Source: Pseudomonadota bacterium (lineage in GTDB: Bacteria > Pseudomonadota > Gammaproteobacteria > JAADHS01). Taken from it: a DNA stretch of 45,237 bases. The notes under the pieces are model-generated. The model was not told where the DNA came from. It did no database searches and was given only the letters and a program-made list of their open reading frames with translations. The DNA lies in NCBI GenBank assembly GCA_021821045.1, contig JAKACW010000032.1, positions 1 through 45,237 on the forward strand. The letters are read 5' to 3'. The translations under genes and the position numbers were made by a program. Below, piece by piece: positions 28,437-36,647 of the stretch. How positions within the stretch are numbered: the first letter of the stretch is position 1; each line of letters starts with the position of its first letter.

Positions 28437-28727
28437 CTAGCCTTCGATGACGGCCATGATGTCGTCTTCGCGCATCACCAAATACTCATTGCCTTCGATT
28501 TTGATCTCCGTTCCGGAATATTTGCCGAACAGGACCTTGTCGCCTTTCTTCACGTCGAGGGCGCGAACTTTGCCGTCCTCCAGCACTTTGCCTTGACCCA
28601 CGGCAACAACTTCGCCGCGAATGGGCTTTTCCGCCGCACTGTCGGGAATCACGATTCCTCCGGCCGATTTCGTTTCCTGCTCAAGACGCTTGACCAGTAC
28701 GCGATCATGCAAAGGTCTGACATTCAT
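28437..28727 (-). CDS. groES: 10-kDa co-chaperonin GroES
   Basis: 96 residues from the ATG at 28725-28727, the conserved start [18 protein letters not shown]; an upstream open extension is leader DNA. The mobile loop [18 protein letters not shown] and the roof region are normal. It caps GroEL. First gene of the groESL operon, downstream of the promoter and CIRCE operator. Confidence 0.99.
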   Translation of the reverse strand: MNVRPLHDRVLVKRLEQETKSAGGIVIPDSAAEKPIRGEVVAVGQGKVLEDGKVRALDVKKGDKVLFGKYSGTEIKIEGNEYLVMREDDIMAVIEG

Positions 28728-28781
28728 ACGCTTGCCTCCTACCAAATAAGAGATTGTTTTAGATAGATTTAACAACGCTTT

Positions 28782-28808
28782 TTGGCACTCCTGTGCCGCG
28801 AGTGCCAA
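28782..28808. promoter_or_regulatory. CIRCE operator (HrcA-binding) of groESL
   Basis: TTGGCACTC, nine bases, GAGTGCCAA: a perfect 9-9-9 inverted repeat. It differs from the CIRCE consensus (TTAGCACTC-N9-GAGTGCTAA) by one symmetrical base. It lies just downstream of the -10 box and upstream of groES, so HrcA would block transcription initiation or elongation. hrcA itself is not in the window. Confidence 0.93.
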
Positions 28809-28809
28809 G

Positions 28810-28837
28810 ATGATAACCAAATTTGGGAATGGGTCAA
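28810..28837 (-). promoter_or_regulatory. Sigma70-type promoter of groESL
   Basis: On the minus strand: -35 TTGACC (28832-28837), 16-base spacer, -10 TATCAT (28810-28815). The CIRCE operator begins one base beyond the -10 box. This arrangement fits vegetative sigma70 transcription under HrcA repression. I see no clear sigma32 promoter. Confidence 0.75.
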
Positions 28838-29003
28838 GAGTTGCCGGTCACGATTTGGCGTTGAACAACGCCGGCGATCAGGTCAAATCACCGCCAAACG
28901 GGGAAGATTGGGGGCAGCTAGCCAGTATGGGCGCAGACGTACCTCCCTCCAAGATACGCCTGCGCTCAAGACCACTTTTCTAGGACCATCGGAAGGAACC
29001 CGC

Positions 29004-29237
29004 TTACATTGCGTGTCTGTGCTCGAAGACCACTCTCGTACGGGGTTTGGGCGTCATCTCCTGATAGGCGGAGTAGACGGGATCCCAACCCAGAATCGCC
29101 GTGAGTATCGGGTATATCGCAACGATCGCCAGCCATGGTGGAGTAACCGGGACCATCAAGACGGCAATGACCAAGGCCCATCCGAGGCCGTGCCGCAACA
29201 CCCGTTCGATCATCGTTATGTTATGAACTTCGCTCAT
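29004..29237 (-). CDS. DUF2892/YgaP-type small inner-membrane protein
   Basis: 77 residues from the ATG at 29235-29237, with AAGGAGAA 5-6 bases upstream; a longer frame begins 75 codons earlier but is not gene-like. Two membrane segments (LGWALVIAVLMVPVTPPWLAIVAIYPILTAILG) fit the small DUF2892 family, whose signature MIERVLRHGLG...TAILGWDPVYSAY is recognisable. Lacks the rhodanese domain of YgaP. Function unknown. It is upstream of, and divergent from, the cupredoxin gene. Confidence 0.7.
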   Translation of the reverse strand: MSEVHNITMIERVLRHGLGWALVIAVLMVPVTPPWLAIVAIYPILTAILGWDPVYSAYQEMTPKPRTRVVFEHRHAM

Positions 29238-29710
29238 TCGCTTCTCCTTGCAGTTTCGTTGAAAGGTTTCGCACGACCACCAGCGTGCATCCTGAAAGTG
29301 CAAGCCACATTCCATTACTCGCCAGGCCAAAATAAAAAGGCCGATGTGTTGATTTGATTTGGTTTTTTCGTACCCCACGCGGCGGGTGCACAGAACAATG
29401 CCTACACCAAACGAAACAATGTCCGGTTGTGTTCTGCGTCTTGGGTATCCGGACCCCGACACAACGCTGCGAACCGAGCAGACGTTACGGGCTTAGCATC
29501 AAGCGGCGTGCGCCATGTTCGCGACAAGGCAAACATGGCCGAATAAAATCTATTCAAAATCAATAGTTAGGTGTAATTACGTATTGGGGATGGCAAAGAT
29601 CTGGAGTAAAAAATCTGCAGCCCATACCCATCGCGGCTAGCCATTCGCGGCATTGGGTGTCGCACCACAATAAAGAAATTACCTATTTAACTTCAGCAAG
29701 AGGACTAGTC
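29238..29710. other. 473-base intergenic region without a recognisable gene
   Basis: This lies between the DUF2892-like gene and the cupredoxin gene. Open frames here overlap in both strands and have no start signals or protein-like composition. It must hold the promoters of both neighbours. A short AT-rich palindrome, GTAATTAC (about 29574-29581), is the only regular feature I see. Confidence 0.5.
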
Positions 29711-30169
29711 ATGAAATCTTCTAAAAACCTGTTGGTTTTGTCGTTGGTCACGTCTGCGATTGCGCTATCCGCGCCGGCCGCATTCGCCAAGAAAGCGAAA
29801 GTGGGCGTCGAGTTCAAAGAATGGAACATTACCCTGAGCGAGGAAACCGTTCCGGCCGGCGAAATCGAGTTCGCGGTTAAGAACAAAGGAAAAGAAGAGC
29901 ACGAAATCGTGATCATCAAACTCAACACTGATGTCGCCACCGGCCGCTTGCCCGTCAACAAAGACGGCGGCATCGATGAAGACAACATGACATTCGGCGT
30001 CATGATCGGCGAAGTCGAAGGCCTCGCGCCGGGCAAGAAAACCAAGGAAAGCTTCAACTTGAAGCCCGGCCGCTACGCTGTGATCTGCAACCTCATCGAA
30101 GAAGAGCCGAATGGCGAAATTGAAGCCCACTATTCCATGGGAATGCACGCCGTATTGAATGTCGAGTAA
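29711..30169 (+). CDS. Secreted cupredoxin (type-1 copper protein)
   Basis: 152 residues from the ATG at 29711, with AGAGG upstream. The signal peptide (SSKNLLVLSLVTSAIALSAPAAFA) gives a periplasmic product. Beta-rich domain with the copper-binding candidates H64 (EEHEIVII), C126 (YAVICNL), H140 and M143/M145 (AHYSMGMHA). Compared with the usual C-N-I-P-G-H-Y-x-x-G-M loop there is an acidic insertion (IEEEPNGEIEA, about 129-139) between the Cys and the His. It probably carries electrons or stores copper. Two bases outside its own unit no related gene is visible. A SCO protein is about 10 kb away. Confidence 0.85.
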   Translation: MKSSKNLLVLSLVTSAIALSAPAAFAKKAKVGVEFKEWNITLSEETVPAGEIEFAVKNKGKEEHEIVIIKLNTDVATGRLPVNKDGGIDEDNMTFGVMIGEVEGLAPGKKTKESFNLKPGRYAVICNLIEEEPNGEIEAHYSMGMHAVLNVE

Positions 30170-30205
30170 ACATCGACTGGAGTTCCTGCAAAAGGGAGCG
30201 TGACT

Positions 30206-30227
30206 AAGGGGGCGGCGACGCCCCCTT
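30206..30227 (+). terminator. Hairpin terminator of the cupredoxin gene
   Basis: A 9-base stem (AAGGGGGCG, loop GCGA, CGCCCCCTT) lies 36 bases past the cupredoxin stop. The following U-tract is weak (TTGCCATTT), so efficiency is uncertain. Confidence 0.6.
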
Positions 30228-30342
30228 GCCATTTCCGCGGCGCAACAATCGCGCTATATTGGCACGCAGCGACCCAAGGAAGGGGGCGATAACGAAACGG
30301 AGGCCAGCAACGCTTCAATCTGACCTATTGGGGGTAAAGAAC

Positions 30343-30666
30343 ATGCCTGCTAAAGCTGCCGCACGACGGGTCCTTGCGAGGGCCGTCCAACAACGCAACA
30401 CCATGGAAAAAGCGCGCACTCTTGTGGTCGATCTGTCGCCTGCGCGAATCTCACTCGAGGAAGCGGCCACCGTCGCCTTCCACGCCCGCAACATTCGCTC
30501 CCGCTACAACAAGAAACGCGACTTGTTGATGTTGGAGTTCGATACACCGCAAGCCAAGCTGGCCTATATGAAACGCCTGCCCCAATGGCTATGGAACCAG
30601 CATTGCGTAGTGTGGGAATACGCGCCCGCCGAACTCGAGCTGTGGCGCATGGAATCCCTCGGCTAG
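30343..30666 (+). CDS. Small basic protein of unknown function
   Basis: 107 residues from the ATG at 30343, chosen for its GGGGGTAAAG ribosome-binding site; an ATG 20 codons later is an alternative, since the conserved-looking part begins near MEKARTLVVDLSP. Rich in Arg/Lys at the N-terminus. The middle (ISLEEAATVAFHARNIRSRYNKKRDLLMLEFDTPQAKLAYMKRLPQWLW) resembles an alpha-beta domain. No signal peptide. Family not recognised. Converges with glgX, leaving 9 bases. Confidence 0.65.
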   Translation: MPAKAAARRVLARAVQQRNTMEKARTLVVDLSPARISLEEAATVAFHARNIRSRYNKKRDLLMLEFDTPQAKLAYMKRLPQWLWNQHCVVWEYAPAELELWRMESLG

Positions 30667-30675
30667 GCCGGCCGA

Positions 30676-32850
30676 TCAACTCGGTGGCTCGTCGCCGGGC
30701 TCCCGCGGGGCCTGCGACCGCAAATGCTTGAGCAACACAAACGATCGCGCTTTGAGCGGATAGCTCTCACCGGAATAGAAATACCGTCCGTCATCGCGAC
30801 GTCCGTTGGTGAACGCCGTATCGACTTCCGCTTCCCAGCGCGCTTTTTCCGGGTTGGGTGGAATCGCGAACGAAATCTCCTCGTGATGGGCATTGAACAA
30901 CAGCAGCAAGATATTGTCCCGCACAGGCCGACCCCGATCGTCTTCTTCTTCGATGACGTTGCCGGCCAAAAACAACCCCAAGCACCGCGCGAATGACTGA
31001 TGCCACTCGTCATTGGTCATCTCCCGCCCCGACGGCGCGAGCCACGTCACGTCTTTAACGCCCAGTCCCTGAATGTCGCGGCCCTGGAAGAAATCGCGGC
31101 GCCGAAACGCCGGATGCCGTTTGCGCAGCCGGATCAGGTAACGCACGAACTGAAGAAACCCCTGCTGGTCCTTGGTCAAGTCCCAGTTGATCCACGTCAG
31201 TGGCGAATCCTGGCAATACGCGTTGTTGTTGCCTTGCTGCGTATGTCCGAGTTCGTCCCCAGCCAGCAGCATGGGCACACCCTGCGACAGCAGCAATGTG
31301 GAAAGAAAGTTGCGTTTTTGCTGGTCGCGCAGCGATTGAATATGCAGATTGCGCGTCGGACCCTCTTCGCCGCAGTTCCAACTCAAATTGTGATTCTCTC
31401 CGTCTCGGTTTGCCTCGCAATTGGCGTCGTTGCGCTTATGGTTGTAACTGACCAAGTCTTGCAGCGTGAAGCCATCGTGACAGGTCACGAAATTAATGCT
31501 GGCATAAGGTCGACGTCCGCCGCGCTCATAGAGATCACTGGACCCGGTAAGCCGGTAAGCCAACTCGCCAATAAAACCGCCGTCGCCTTTCCAGTAGGCG
31601 CGGAGCGAATCCCGATAGCGACCGTTCCACTCTGTCCAACCGATGGGGAAATTGCCGACCTGATAGCCGCCTTCGCCCAAATCCCACGGTTCGGCGATGA
31701 GCTTCACCTGGGACAGCACGGGATCCTGATGAATGATGTCGAAAAACGCGCCCAACCGGTCGACGGCGTGAAGTTCGCGCGCCAGTGCGGACGCCAAGTC
31801 GAAACGGAAGCCATCGACGTGCATCTCCTGCACCCAATACCGCAGGCTGTCCATGATCAACTGCAGCACACGGGGATGGCGCATGTTCAAGGTATTGCCG
31901 CAGCCCGTATAGTCGCGATAGTAGCGCGGTTGATGTTCCTCGAGGCGGTAATAAGCCGCGTTATCGATGCCGCGAAAACATAAGGTGGGACCTAGATGAT
32001 TACCCTCGGCGGTGTGGTTGTACACCACATCGAGAATGACCTCGATGCCCTCGGAGTGCAGCCGTTTGACCATGGTTTTGAATTCGTTGATATGGCCGCT
32101 GGCGCTGTAGCGCATATCGGGCGCGAAAAAACCAATGGAGTTGTAGCCCCAATAGTTGCGCAACCCGTTCTCGACCAAATGGCGGTCATCGACAAACGCA
32201 TGCACCGGCATCAATTCCACCGCCGTTATGCCGAGCCGCTTGAGATGCTCGACCACCGGCGAGGACGCAAGACCGGCATAGGTGCCGCGCAAGGCGGGTG
32301 GCACGTCGGGATGCTGGCACGTAAACCCCTTAACGTGAAGCTCATAAATGATGGTGTCATGCCATGGCGTACGGGGCGGACGGTCATCACCCCAGGTGAA
32401 TGCGGTATCCACCACTTTGGCCTTCAGCATGCACGACGCGCTATCGCGCCGATCAGCCAGCAAATCGGCTTGCGATTGCCCCACCCGATAACCAAACACC
32501 GCATCGTTCCACCGCAGCGGACCGACCACGTGACGGGCATACGGATCAAGCACCAACTTTTTAGGATTGAAGCGATGGCCGCTTAGGGGATCATAGGGAC
32601 CGTACACGCGATAGCCGTAGATCATCCCCGGGTGCGCTTCCGGCAGATAACAATGCCAGACCTGATCCGTTTGCCACCGCACGGGGACTGTTTGAATGAT
32701 ACGCCGGCCGCGGCCATCGAACAGACAGAGTTCGACCGCTTCCGCGTGCTCCGAAAACAACGCGAAGTTTACGCCCTCGCCATCCCACGTGGCGCCCAGA
32801 GGATAAGAACGCCCGCGCCACACCGCCAATGTTTGCTTTGCCATTTCCAT
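30676..32850 (-). CDS. glgX: Glycogen debranching enzyme GlgX (isoamylase-type)
   Basis: 724 residues. The N-terminal carbohydrate-binding domain (about 15-130, GATWDGEGVNFALFSEHAEAVELCLFD) is followed by a GH13 barrel with DVVYNHT (274-280), DGFRFDLAS (nucleophile D351), LIAEPWDLG (acid/base E387) and FVTCHDGF (D459). GlgX cleaves alpha-1,6 branches in phosphorylase-limit dextrins. No other glycogen gene is in the window. The start is placed at the first ATG; a second ATG two codons on is equally possible. Confidence 0.96.
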   Translation of the reverse strand: MEMAKQTLAVWRGRSYPLGATWDGEGVNFALFSEHAEAVELCLFDGRGRRIIQTVPVRWQTDQVWHCYLPEAHPGMIYGYRVYGPYDPLSGHRFNPKKLVLDPYARHVVGPLRWNDAVFGYRVGQSQADLLADRRDSASCMLKAKVVDTAFTWGDDRPPRTPWHDTIIYELHVKGFTCQHPDVPPALRGTYAGLASSPVVEHLKRLGITAVELMPVHAFVDDRHLVENGLRNYWGYNSIGFFAPDMRYSASGHINEFKTMVKRLHSEGIEVILDVVYNHTAEGNHLGPTLCFRGIDNAAYYRLEEHQPRYYRDYTGCGNTLNMRHPRVLQLIMDSLRYWVQEMHVDGFRFDLASALARELHAVDRLGAFFDIIHQDPVLSQVKLIAEPWDLGEGGYQVGNFPIGWTEWNGRYRDSLRAYWKGDGGFIGELAYRLTGSSDLYERGGRRPYASINFVTCHDGFTLQDLVSYNHKRNDANCEANRDGENHNLSWNCGEEGPTRNLHIQSLRDQQKRNFLSTLLLSQGVPMLLAGDELGHTQQGNNNAYCQDSPLTWINWDLTKDQQGFLQFVRYLIRLRKRHPAFRRRDFFQGRDIQGLGVKDVTWLAPSGREMTNDEWHQSFARCLGLFLAGNVIEEEDDRGRPVRDNILLLLFNAHHEEISFAIPPNPEKARWEAEVDTAFTNGRRDDGRYFYSGESYPLKARSFVLLKHLRSQAPREPGDEPPS

Positions 32851-32905
32851 CCCGTGGAGAACAAATTCACAGCCGATCTCCCAAAGGCAATGATAACGAA
32901 AATGG

Positions 32906-32932
32906 CGTCGCCGCGCTCAGCACGCGGCGACG
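32906..32932 (-). terminator. Terminator-like hairpin after the EF-hand gene
   Basis: A perfect 10-base GC-rich stem (CGTCGCCGCG, loop of 7, CGCGGCGACG) lies 50 bases past the EF-hand stop. On the minus strand it is followed by CCATTTTCG. It probably separates the EF-hand gene from glgX. Confidence 0.65.
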
Positions 32933-32981
32933 GAATCTTCTCGAATACGCGAGACTCCGATTCCCACGTACGCTCTGCGTA

Positions 32982-33488
32982 TCAGCTTTTCTCCGCATTT
33001 GCGCTGTTGGCGCCTCCGGCATCGCCCCGACCTTTTAGCTGACGCGCATGCTCCCGCTCTTCCGGCCCAACGACGCCATCGCCGTTGCGATCAAGGCTTT
33101 TCCACTTGTCGCGAGCGACCCGCTTTTCCTCCTCACTGATTTCACCGTCGCCATTGGCATCCACCTTGGCACGGAATTGGTCGCGCTTCTGCTTTGCCTG
33201 GGCGCGTTCTTGCTCATCGACGTGCCCATCCCCATTCAAATCGAGGCGTTTTTTCATTTCCTTGGCGACCTTGCGCTCCTGTTCATCAAGCTGACCGTCG
33301 CCATTGCGATCCAGGCGATCGAAAATCTTCTTGGCCTTTGCCCGTTCCTCCTCACTCACCACACCGTCGCCATTACGATCGGCACGTTGCATCCAAGTCG
33401 AGCCGGACGAGCCGCTGTCGGCGAATAGTGGGGCGGAACACGCGAGGGTCAGGGAAACGGCAACACTAACGGAATAAAACGATTTCAT
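32982..33488 (-). CDS. Secreted EF-hand calcium-binding protein with five loops
   Basis: 168 residues with an N-terminal signal peptide (MKSFYSVSVAVSLTLACSAPLFA). Five 12-residue EF-hand loops (D-x-N/D-x-D-G...E) start at about residues 37, 60, 83, 110 and 133. Four of the units are 23 residues apart and one is 27, pointing to internal duplication; each loop keeps the 1-3-5-12 ligands. It probably binds calcium in the periplasm. It is divergent from the Rieske gene, with a CRP-type palindrome between. Confidence 0.9.
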   Translation of the reverse strand: MKSFYSVSVAVSLTLACSAPLFADSGSSGSTWMQRADRNGDGVVSEEERAKAKKIFDRLDRNGDGQLDEQERKVAKEMKKRLDLNGDGHVDEQERAQAKQKRDQFRAKVDANGDGEISEEEKRVARDKWKSLDRNGDGVVGPEEREHARQLKGRGDAGGANSANAEKS

Positions 33489-33560
33489 GGCGGGCTACCT
33501 CTTGTTGTGGTTGATGCCCGTTTAACGCTGGCGACGGCCCGCCGTTGACGAACACCGACC

Positions 33561-33588
33561 GCAAAGTGTGACCGTCATCACACTTTGC
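33561..33588. promoter_or_regulatory. Near-perfect CRP/FNR-family binding palindrome
   Basis: An 11-base arm GCAAAGTGTGA is followed by 6 bases (CCGTCA) and its exact complement TCACACTTTGC. The core TGTGA-N6-TCACA is the consensus of CRP/Vfr/Clp-type regulators. It lies 73 bases upstream of the EF-hand start and 155 bases upstream of the Rieske start, so it could serve either gene. Confidence 0.75.
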
Positions 33589-33743
33589 ACAGTTTCCCGC
33601 GGCGCCTGCTCGTACCTCCTGCTCCCGTAACCGAAACTCCTAATTCGTTTACAAGGCCTGAATGCATACGGTACATTATTCCGCATTGGCCAACGGCGAC
33701 TATCCAGCCGGCGCCGTCTTGGCATGGGCACCCACCTGACGCT

Positions 33744-34076
33744 ATGTCGCAACGGTTATGCACGCTCTCCGACCTCCCTAATCCCGGCTGTCGCGAATTT
33801 CAAATCGTAATTGGCCAACGAGCGGTGTCGATCTTCGTTGTAAGGACCGATCAGGGCATCTTCGCCTACCTCAACAACTGCCCTCATACCGGCGTCACGT
33901 TGAACTGGCAGCCCAATGACTTCTTGACCGTCGGCCACGACTATATTCAGTGTTCCACTCACGGCGCGCTGTTTCGCATCGAAGACGGCTACTGCGTCTG
34001 GGGTCCTTGCGCCCGGCAATCGCTCACCGCCCTACTTGTGGAGGTACGCGGCGACGAGGTCGCCATTCATATCTAA
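33744..34076 (+). CDS. Rieske [2Fe-2S] ferredoxin-like protein
   Basis: 110 residues from the ATG at 33744; an upstream extension of 53 codons is unconvincing. The Rieske ligands are NNCPHTG (C46, H48) and QCSTHGA (C70, H73). Size fits a stand-alone Rieske ferredoxin that feeds an oxygenase or nitrite-reductase-like enzyme. No such partner is next to it. No signal peptide, so cytoplasmic. The membrane protein gene follows on the same strand 66 bases later. Confidence 0.93.
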   Translation: MSQRLCTLSDLPNPGCREFQIVIGQRAVSIFVVRTDQGIFAYLNNCPHTGVTLNWQPNDFLTVGHDYIQCSTHGALFRIEDGYCVWGPCARQSLTALLVEVRGDEVAIHI

Positions 34077-34141
34077 CTCGTTGCGATCTCATGGAAATAA
34101 TTCGCGCGCCGATAACGACGGCGAACCTCGGCGAGTTGACC

Positions 34142-34558
34142 ATGAACGATGACACCGGCATACCGACCGACCACTTTATTGCGCAGCTGAATGAACGGCT
34201 GCCGAAGGCCGTCGTCGACACATTTACCGCTGATCAGATTGCCGCGCTTAAACTGGCATTTGGCGCCAAGAAATGGTCTAAACATCCCATCGACTTGCGC
34301 GATTCGTTCCGCTTTTTCCGCTGGCGCTTTTACTTCGTCTTCGTCGCCGGCCGCGACAAGCGTAACCTGTCCGAACGCCGCTACAAACTAATGAAGTGGG
34401 TCGAGTTGTCGCTGATCGCCGGCTATTTGATTGTTTCCATGATTCTTGGAGTGTTCGCTCTATACCTGTTGAAGTCCGCCTTGGGCATCAACATTTTTTC
34501 CGACTTTTCCTTCGGCGTGTGGAGCTGGTTCAAAGAATTGGCCTGCGCCAAAAAATAA
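34142..34558 (+). CDS. Small membrane protein of unknown function
   Basis: 138 residues from the ATG at 34142; an ATG at 34091 in the same frame would add 17 residues. The N-terminal half is soluble (TDHFIAQLNERLPKAVVDTFTADQIAALKLAFGAKKWSKHPIDLRDSFRFFRWRFYFVFVAGRDKRNLS). It ends in one long hydrophobic stretch (WVELSLIAGYLIVSMILGVFALYLLKSA) and an amphipathic tail. Homologues in gammaproteobacteria are known and sometimes carry a wrong enzyme name in databases. No catalytic motif is seen. It converges on the hydrogenase large-subunit gene with 7 bases between. Confidence 0.75.
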   Translation: MNDDTGIPTDHFIAQLNERLPKAVVDTFTADQIAALKLAFGAKKWSKHPIDLRDSFRFFRWRFYFVFVAGRDKRNLSERRYKLMKWVELSLIAGYLIVSMILGVFALYLLKSALGINIFSDFSFGVWSWFKELACAKK

Positions 34559-34565
34559 CAAAACG

Positions 34566-35870
34566 TCAGCCGGATTCGCGATTGACCTGCAAAGTCAAGA
34601 AATGCGTCGAACAGGATATGCACGGATCATAGTTGCGGATCACGGACTCGCTTAATAAGCGTAACTCATCGTCGCTTTTCGAGGCTCCGAGCGCCTCGAT
34701 GGTGGCTTTCAAATCTTCCTCGATGCGTGCTTGGTTCTGACTCGTCGGCGGTACGATGCGCGCATTGCGGATCACGCCCGCGCCGTCCACTTCATAGCGA
34801 TGCCACAGCAAACCCCGCGGGGCTTCGGTCGCCGCCGCCCCCTCCCCTGCCTTGATTGTTAGCGTCGCCGCGGGTTGCGCCTCCTCCCGATAAGCTTCCA
34901 AGATGCGCACCGCCTCGATGAGCGCATAGTACACCTCCACCGCTCGGGCGATAATGCTGTGGAACATATTCTTGCTCGGCAGCCGCAGACCGATGTCCGC
35001 AATCAGCGCCCGCACTAGTTGCGGTAAGCGGTCATGGTTGATATTCAAGCGCGCCAACGGACCGACGAGATAGGGCGCGCCGTCGAACGTACAGTGCAGC
35101 GCCGTGGAATAGGGCACATGGCTTTCGACGAAATGCTGCTCGAATGCGCTGGGCGAAATCGCCACGCCGTTGCTGGCGACGATATCGCCTTCGTTCATGG
35201 CGTACTCATCGGCGTGGCGCAGCGCGACGCTGACAAACTCCTGCTCGGACTCCGGCAAGGGCAAACCGGCCGTCCAGCGCACCGCTTCCTCGGCCTGCGC
35301 CAGGCCGGCGCGCAGCTTCTTGACCAGATTCGCCACATCCGCCAATGACGGCGCTTTATAAAAGCCGCCGACACGCACGCCGATGGGGTGAACGGAGCGC
35401 CCGCCGAACATTTGAATGATGTCGTTGCCCAGGTGCTGCAACGCCAAGCCGCGGGCGACTTCGCTCTTGTAGCGTTTCGCCATATCGATTGCGTTGTCGA
35501 AACCGAGAAAATCCGGCGCCGCCAGCAGATGCACATGCAGCATGTGGCTCTCGATCCACTCGCCGCAATACAGCGCGCGACGCATCGCCCGCACCCACGG
35601 CCCTGGCTGAGCTTGAAATATACTTTCCAGGGCATGGACCGCGCTCATCTGATATGCCACAGGGCAGATGCCGCAAATGCGCGCCACGATATCGGGCACT
35701 TCATCGAAACCTCGGCCTTCGAGGAATTTCTCGAAATAACGCGGCGGCTCGAAGATACGCAGCTGAACGTCCGACACGCGGCCATCGCGCAGCGTCATGG
35801 ACAGCGCACCCTCGCCTTCCACGCGAGCAAGCAGAGGAATGTTGATGGAAAGGTCTTTGCGCTCCGTCAT
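34566..35870 (-). CDS. hyhL: Group 3b [NiFe]-hydrogenase large (catalytic) subunit
   Basis: 434 residues from the ATG at 35868-35870, with AAGGGGT upstream; an N-terminal extension of about 125 codons lies over the small-subunit gene and is spurious. The nickel ligands are RICGICP (64-70; C66, C69) and DPCISCSTHFL (415-425; C417, C420, with H423 at the cleavage site), followed by an 11-residue tail (FLTLQVNRESG) that a specific endopeptidase removes on maturation. With the small subunit it forms the active site; in group 3b enzymes it interconverts H2 and NADP(H) in the cytoplasm. Its start overlaps the small-subunit stop by 4 bases. Confidence 0.96.
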   Translation of the reverse strand: MTERKDLSINIPLLARVEGEGALSMTLRDGRVSDVQLRIFEPPRYFEKFLEGRGFDEVPDIVARICGICPVAYQMSAVHALESIFQAQPGPWVRAMRRALYCGEWIESHMLHVHLLAAPDFLGFDNAIDMAKRYKSEVARGLALQHLGNDIIQMFGGRSVHPIGVRVGGFYKAPSLADVANLVKKLRAGLAQAEEAVRWTAGLPLPESEQEFVSVALRHADEYAMNEGDIVASNGVAISPSAFEQHFVESHVPYSTALHCTFDGAPYLVGPLARLNINHDRLPQLVRALIADIGLRLPSKNMFHSIIARAVEVYYALIEAVRILEAYREEAQPAATLTIKAGEGAAATEAPRGLLWHRYEVDGAGVIRNARIVPPTSQNQARIEEDLKATIEALGASKSDDELRLLSESVIRNYDPCISCSTHFLTLQVNRESG

Positions 35871-36646
35871 GACCCCTTCCCTTCGAAATGTACTCGCGCC
35901 GTGGCGAAGGGCTCGGCATGGCTGGTAATCAGGGCGAAGCGGTTCGCGACTTGCGCTTGCGTTAAACCCAGCCCCAGAAACCGCCGCCCCAACGAGACGC
36001 CATTGGGATTCTCCGCCGGACCATAGCAGGCATAGCACGCCCGCCCGAAATGGGGGCACAACGCGCCGCAGCCGAGCCGTGTCACCGGCCCCATGCAGGG
36101 TTCGCGTTTGGCTACCAGCACGCACACATTGCCGGCCCGTTTGCACTCCATACACAGGCTGTCCGCCTTGTCGACCGGCGTCACCCCGTAGAGCAAATCG
36201 CGCACCACCGCGACCACCTGCTTGGTCGTAATGGGACAACCCCACAATTCGAAATCGACTCTCACATGCTCGGCAACCGGCGTCGACGTCGCCAAGGAGG
36301 AGATGTACTCCGGCTTGGCATACACCGCGCCCTTCCAGCCGTCGGAGTCGCGAATATTACGCAATGCTTGAATGCCGCCGGCCGTGGCGCACGCGCCGAT
36401 GGTCACCAGGAACTTGCTGCGGCTGCGCACATGCTTGATGCGCTCGACTTCGGCGGGTGTGGAAATACTGCCCTCGACAAAGGCGATGTCCACCTCAGCC
36501 TGATCATCGACCGGTCCGGCCTCGGCGAAATGCTTGATATCCACCAGCCCGGACAATGTGAGCAAGGCCTCGCCGGCGTTGAGAAACGCCAACTGACAAC
36601 CATCGCAGGAGCTGAACTTGTGTACCGCAACCGTCGGCTTGGTCAT
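35867..36646 (-). CDS. hyhS: Group 3b [NiFe]-hydrogenase small subunit
   Basis: 259 residues from the ATG at 36644-36646. The proximal cluster motif is HKFSSCDGCQLAFLN, followed by VTIGACATAGGI, WGCPIT and the cysteine-rich region CMECKRAGNVC...EPCMGPVTRLGCGALCPHFGRACYACYGP, which binds further Fe-S clusters. There is no twin-arginine signal peptide, consistent with a cytoplasmic bidirectional enzyme. It overlaps the large-subunit start by 4 bases and begins one base after the previous gene stops, so the four genes form one operon. Confidence 0.95.
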   Translation of the reverse strand: MTKPTVAVHKFSSCDGCQLAFLNAGEALLTLSGLVDIKHFAEAGPVDDQAEVDIAFVEGSISTPAEVERIKHVRSRSKFLVTIGACATAGGIQALRNIRDSDGWKGAVYAKPEYISSLATSTPVAEHVRVDFELWGCPITTKQVVAVVRDLLYGVTPVDKADSLCMECKRAGNVCVLVAKREPCMGPVTRLGCGALCPHFGRACYACYGPAENPNGVSLGRRFLGLGLTQAQVANRFALITSHAEPFATARVHFEGKGS

Positions 36647-36647
36647 C

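Noticed and set aside
28782-29357. A 191-codon plus-strand frame starting at the CIRCE element
   Set aside because: It runs over the groES promoter and opposite the DUF2892-like gene, with no start signal and no protein-like pattern.
34142-34558. 3-phosphoshikimate 1-carboxyvinyltransferase
   Set aside because: Some similar proteins carry this name, but the protein is 138 residues with a membrane helix and no EPSP synthase motif.
35871-36245. An N-terminal extension of about 125 codons on the hydrogenase large subunit
   Set aside because: It overlaps the small-subunit gene in another frame; the ATG at 35868-35870 has a good ribosome-binding site and starts the conserved protein.
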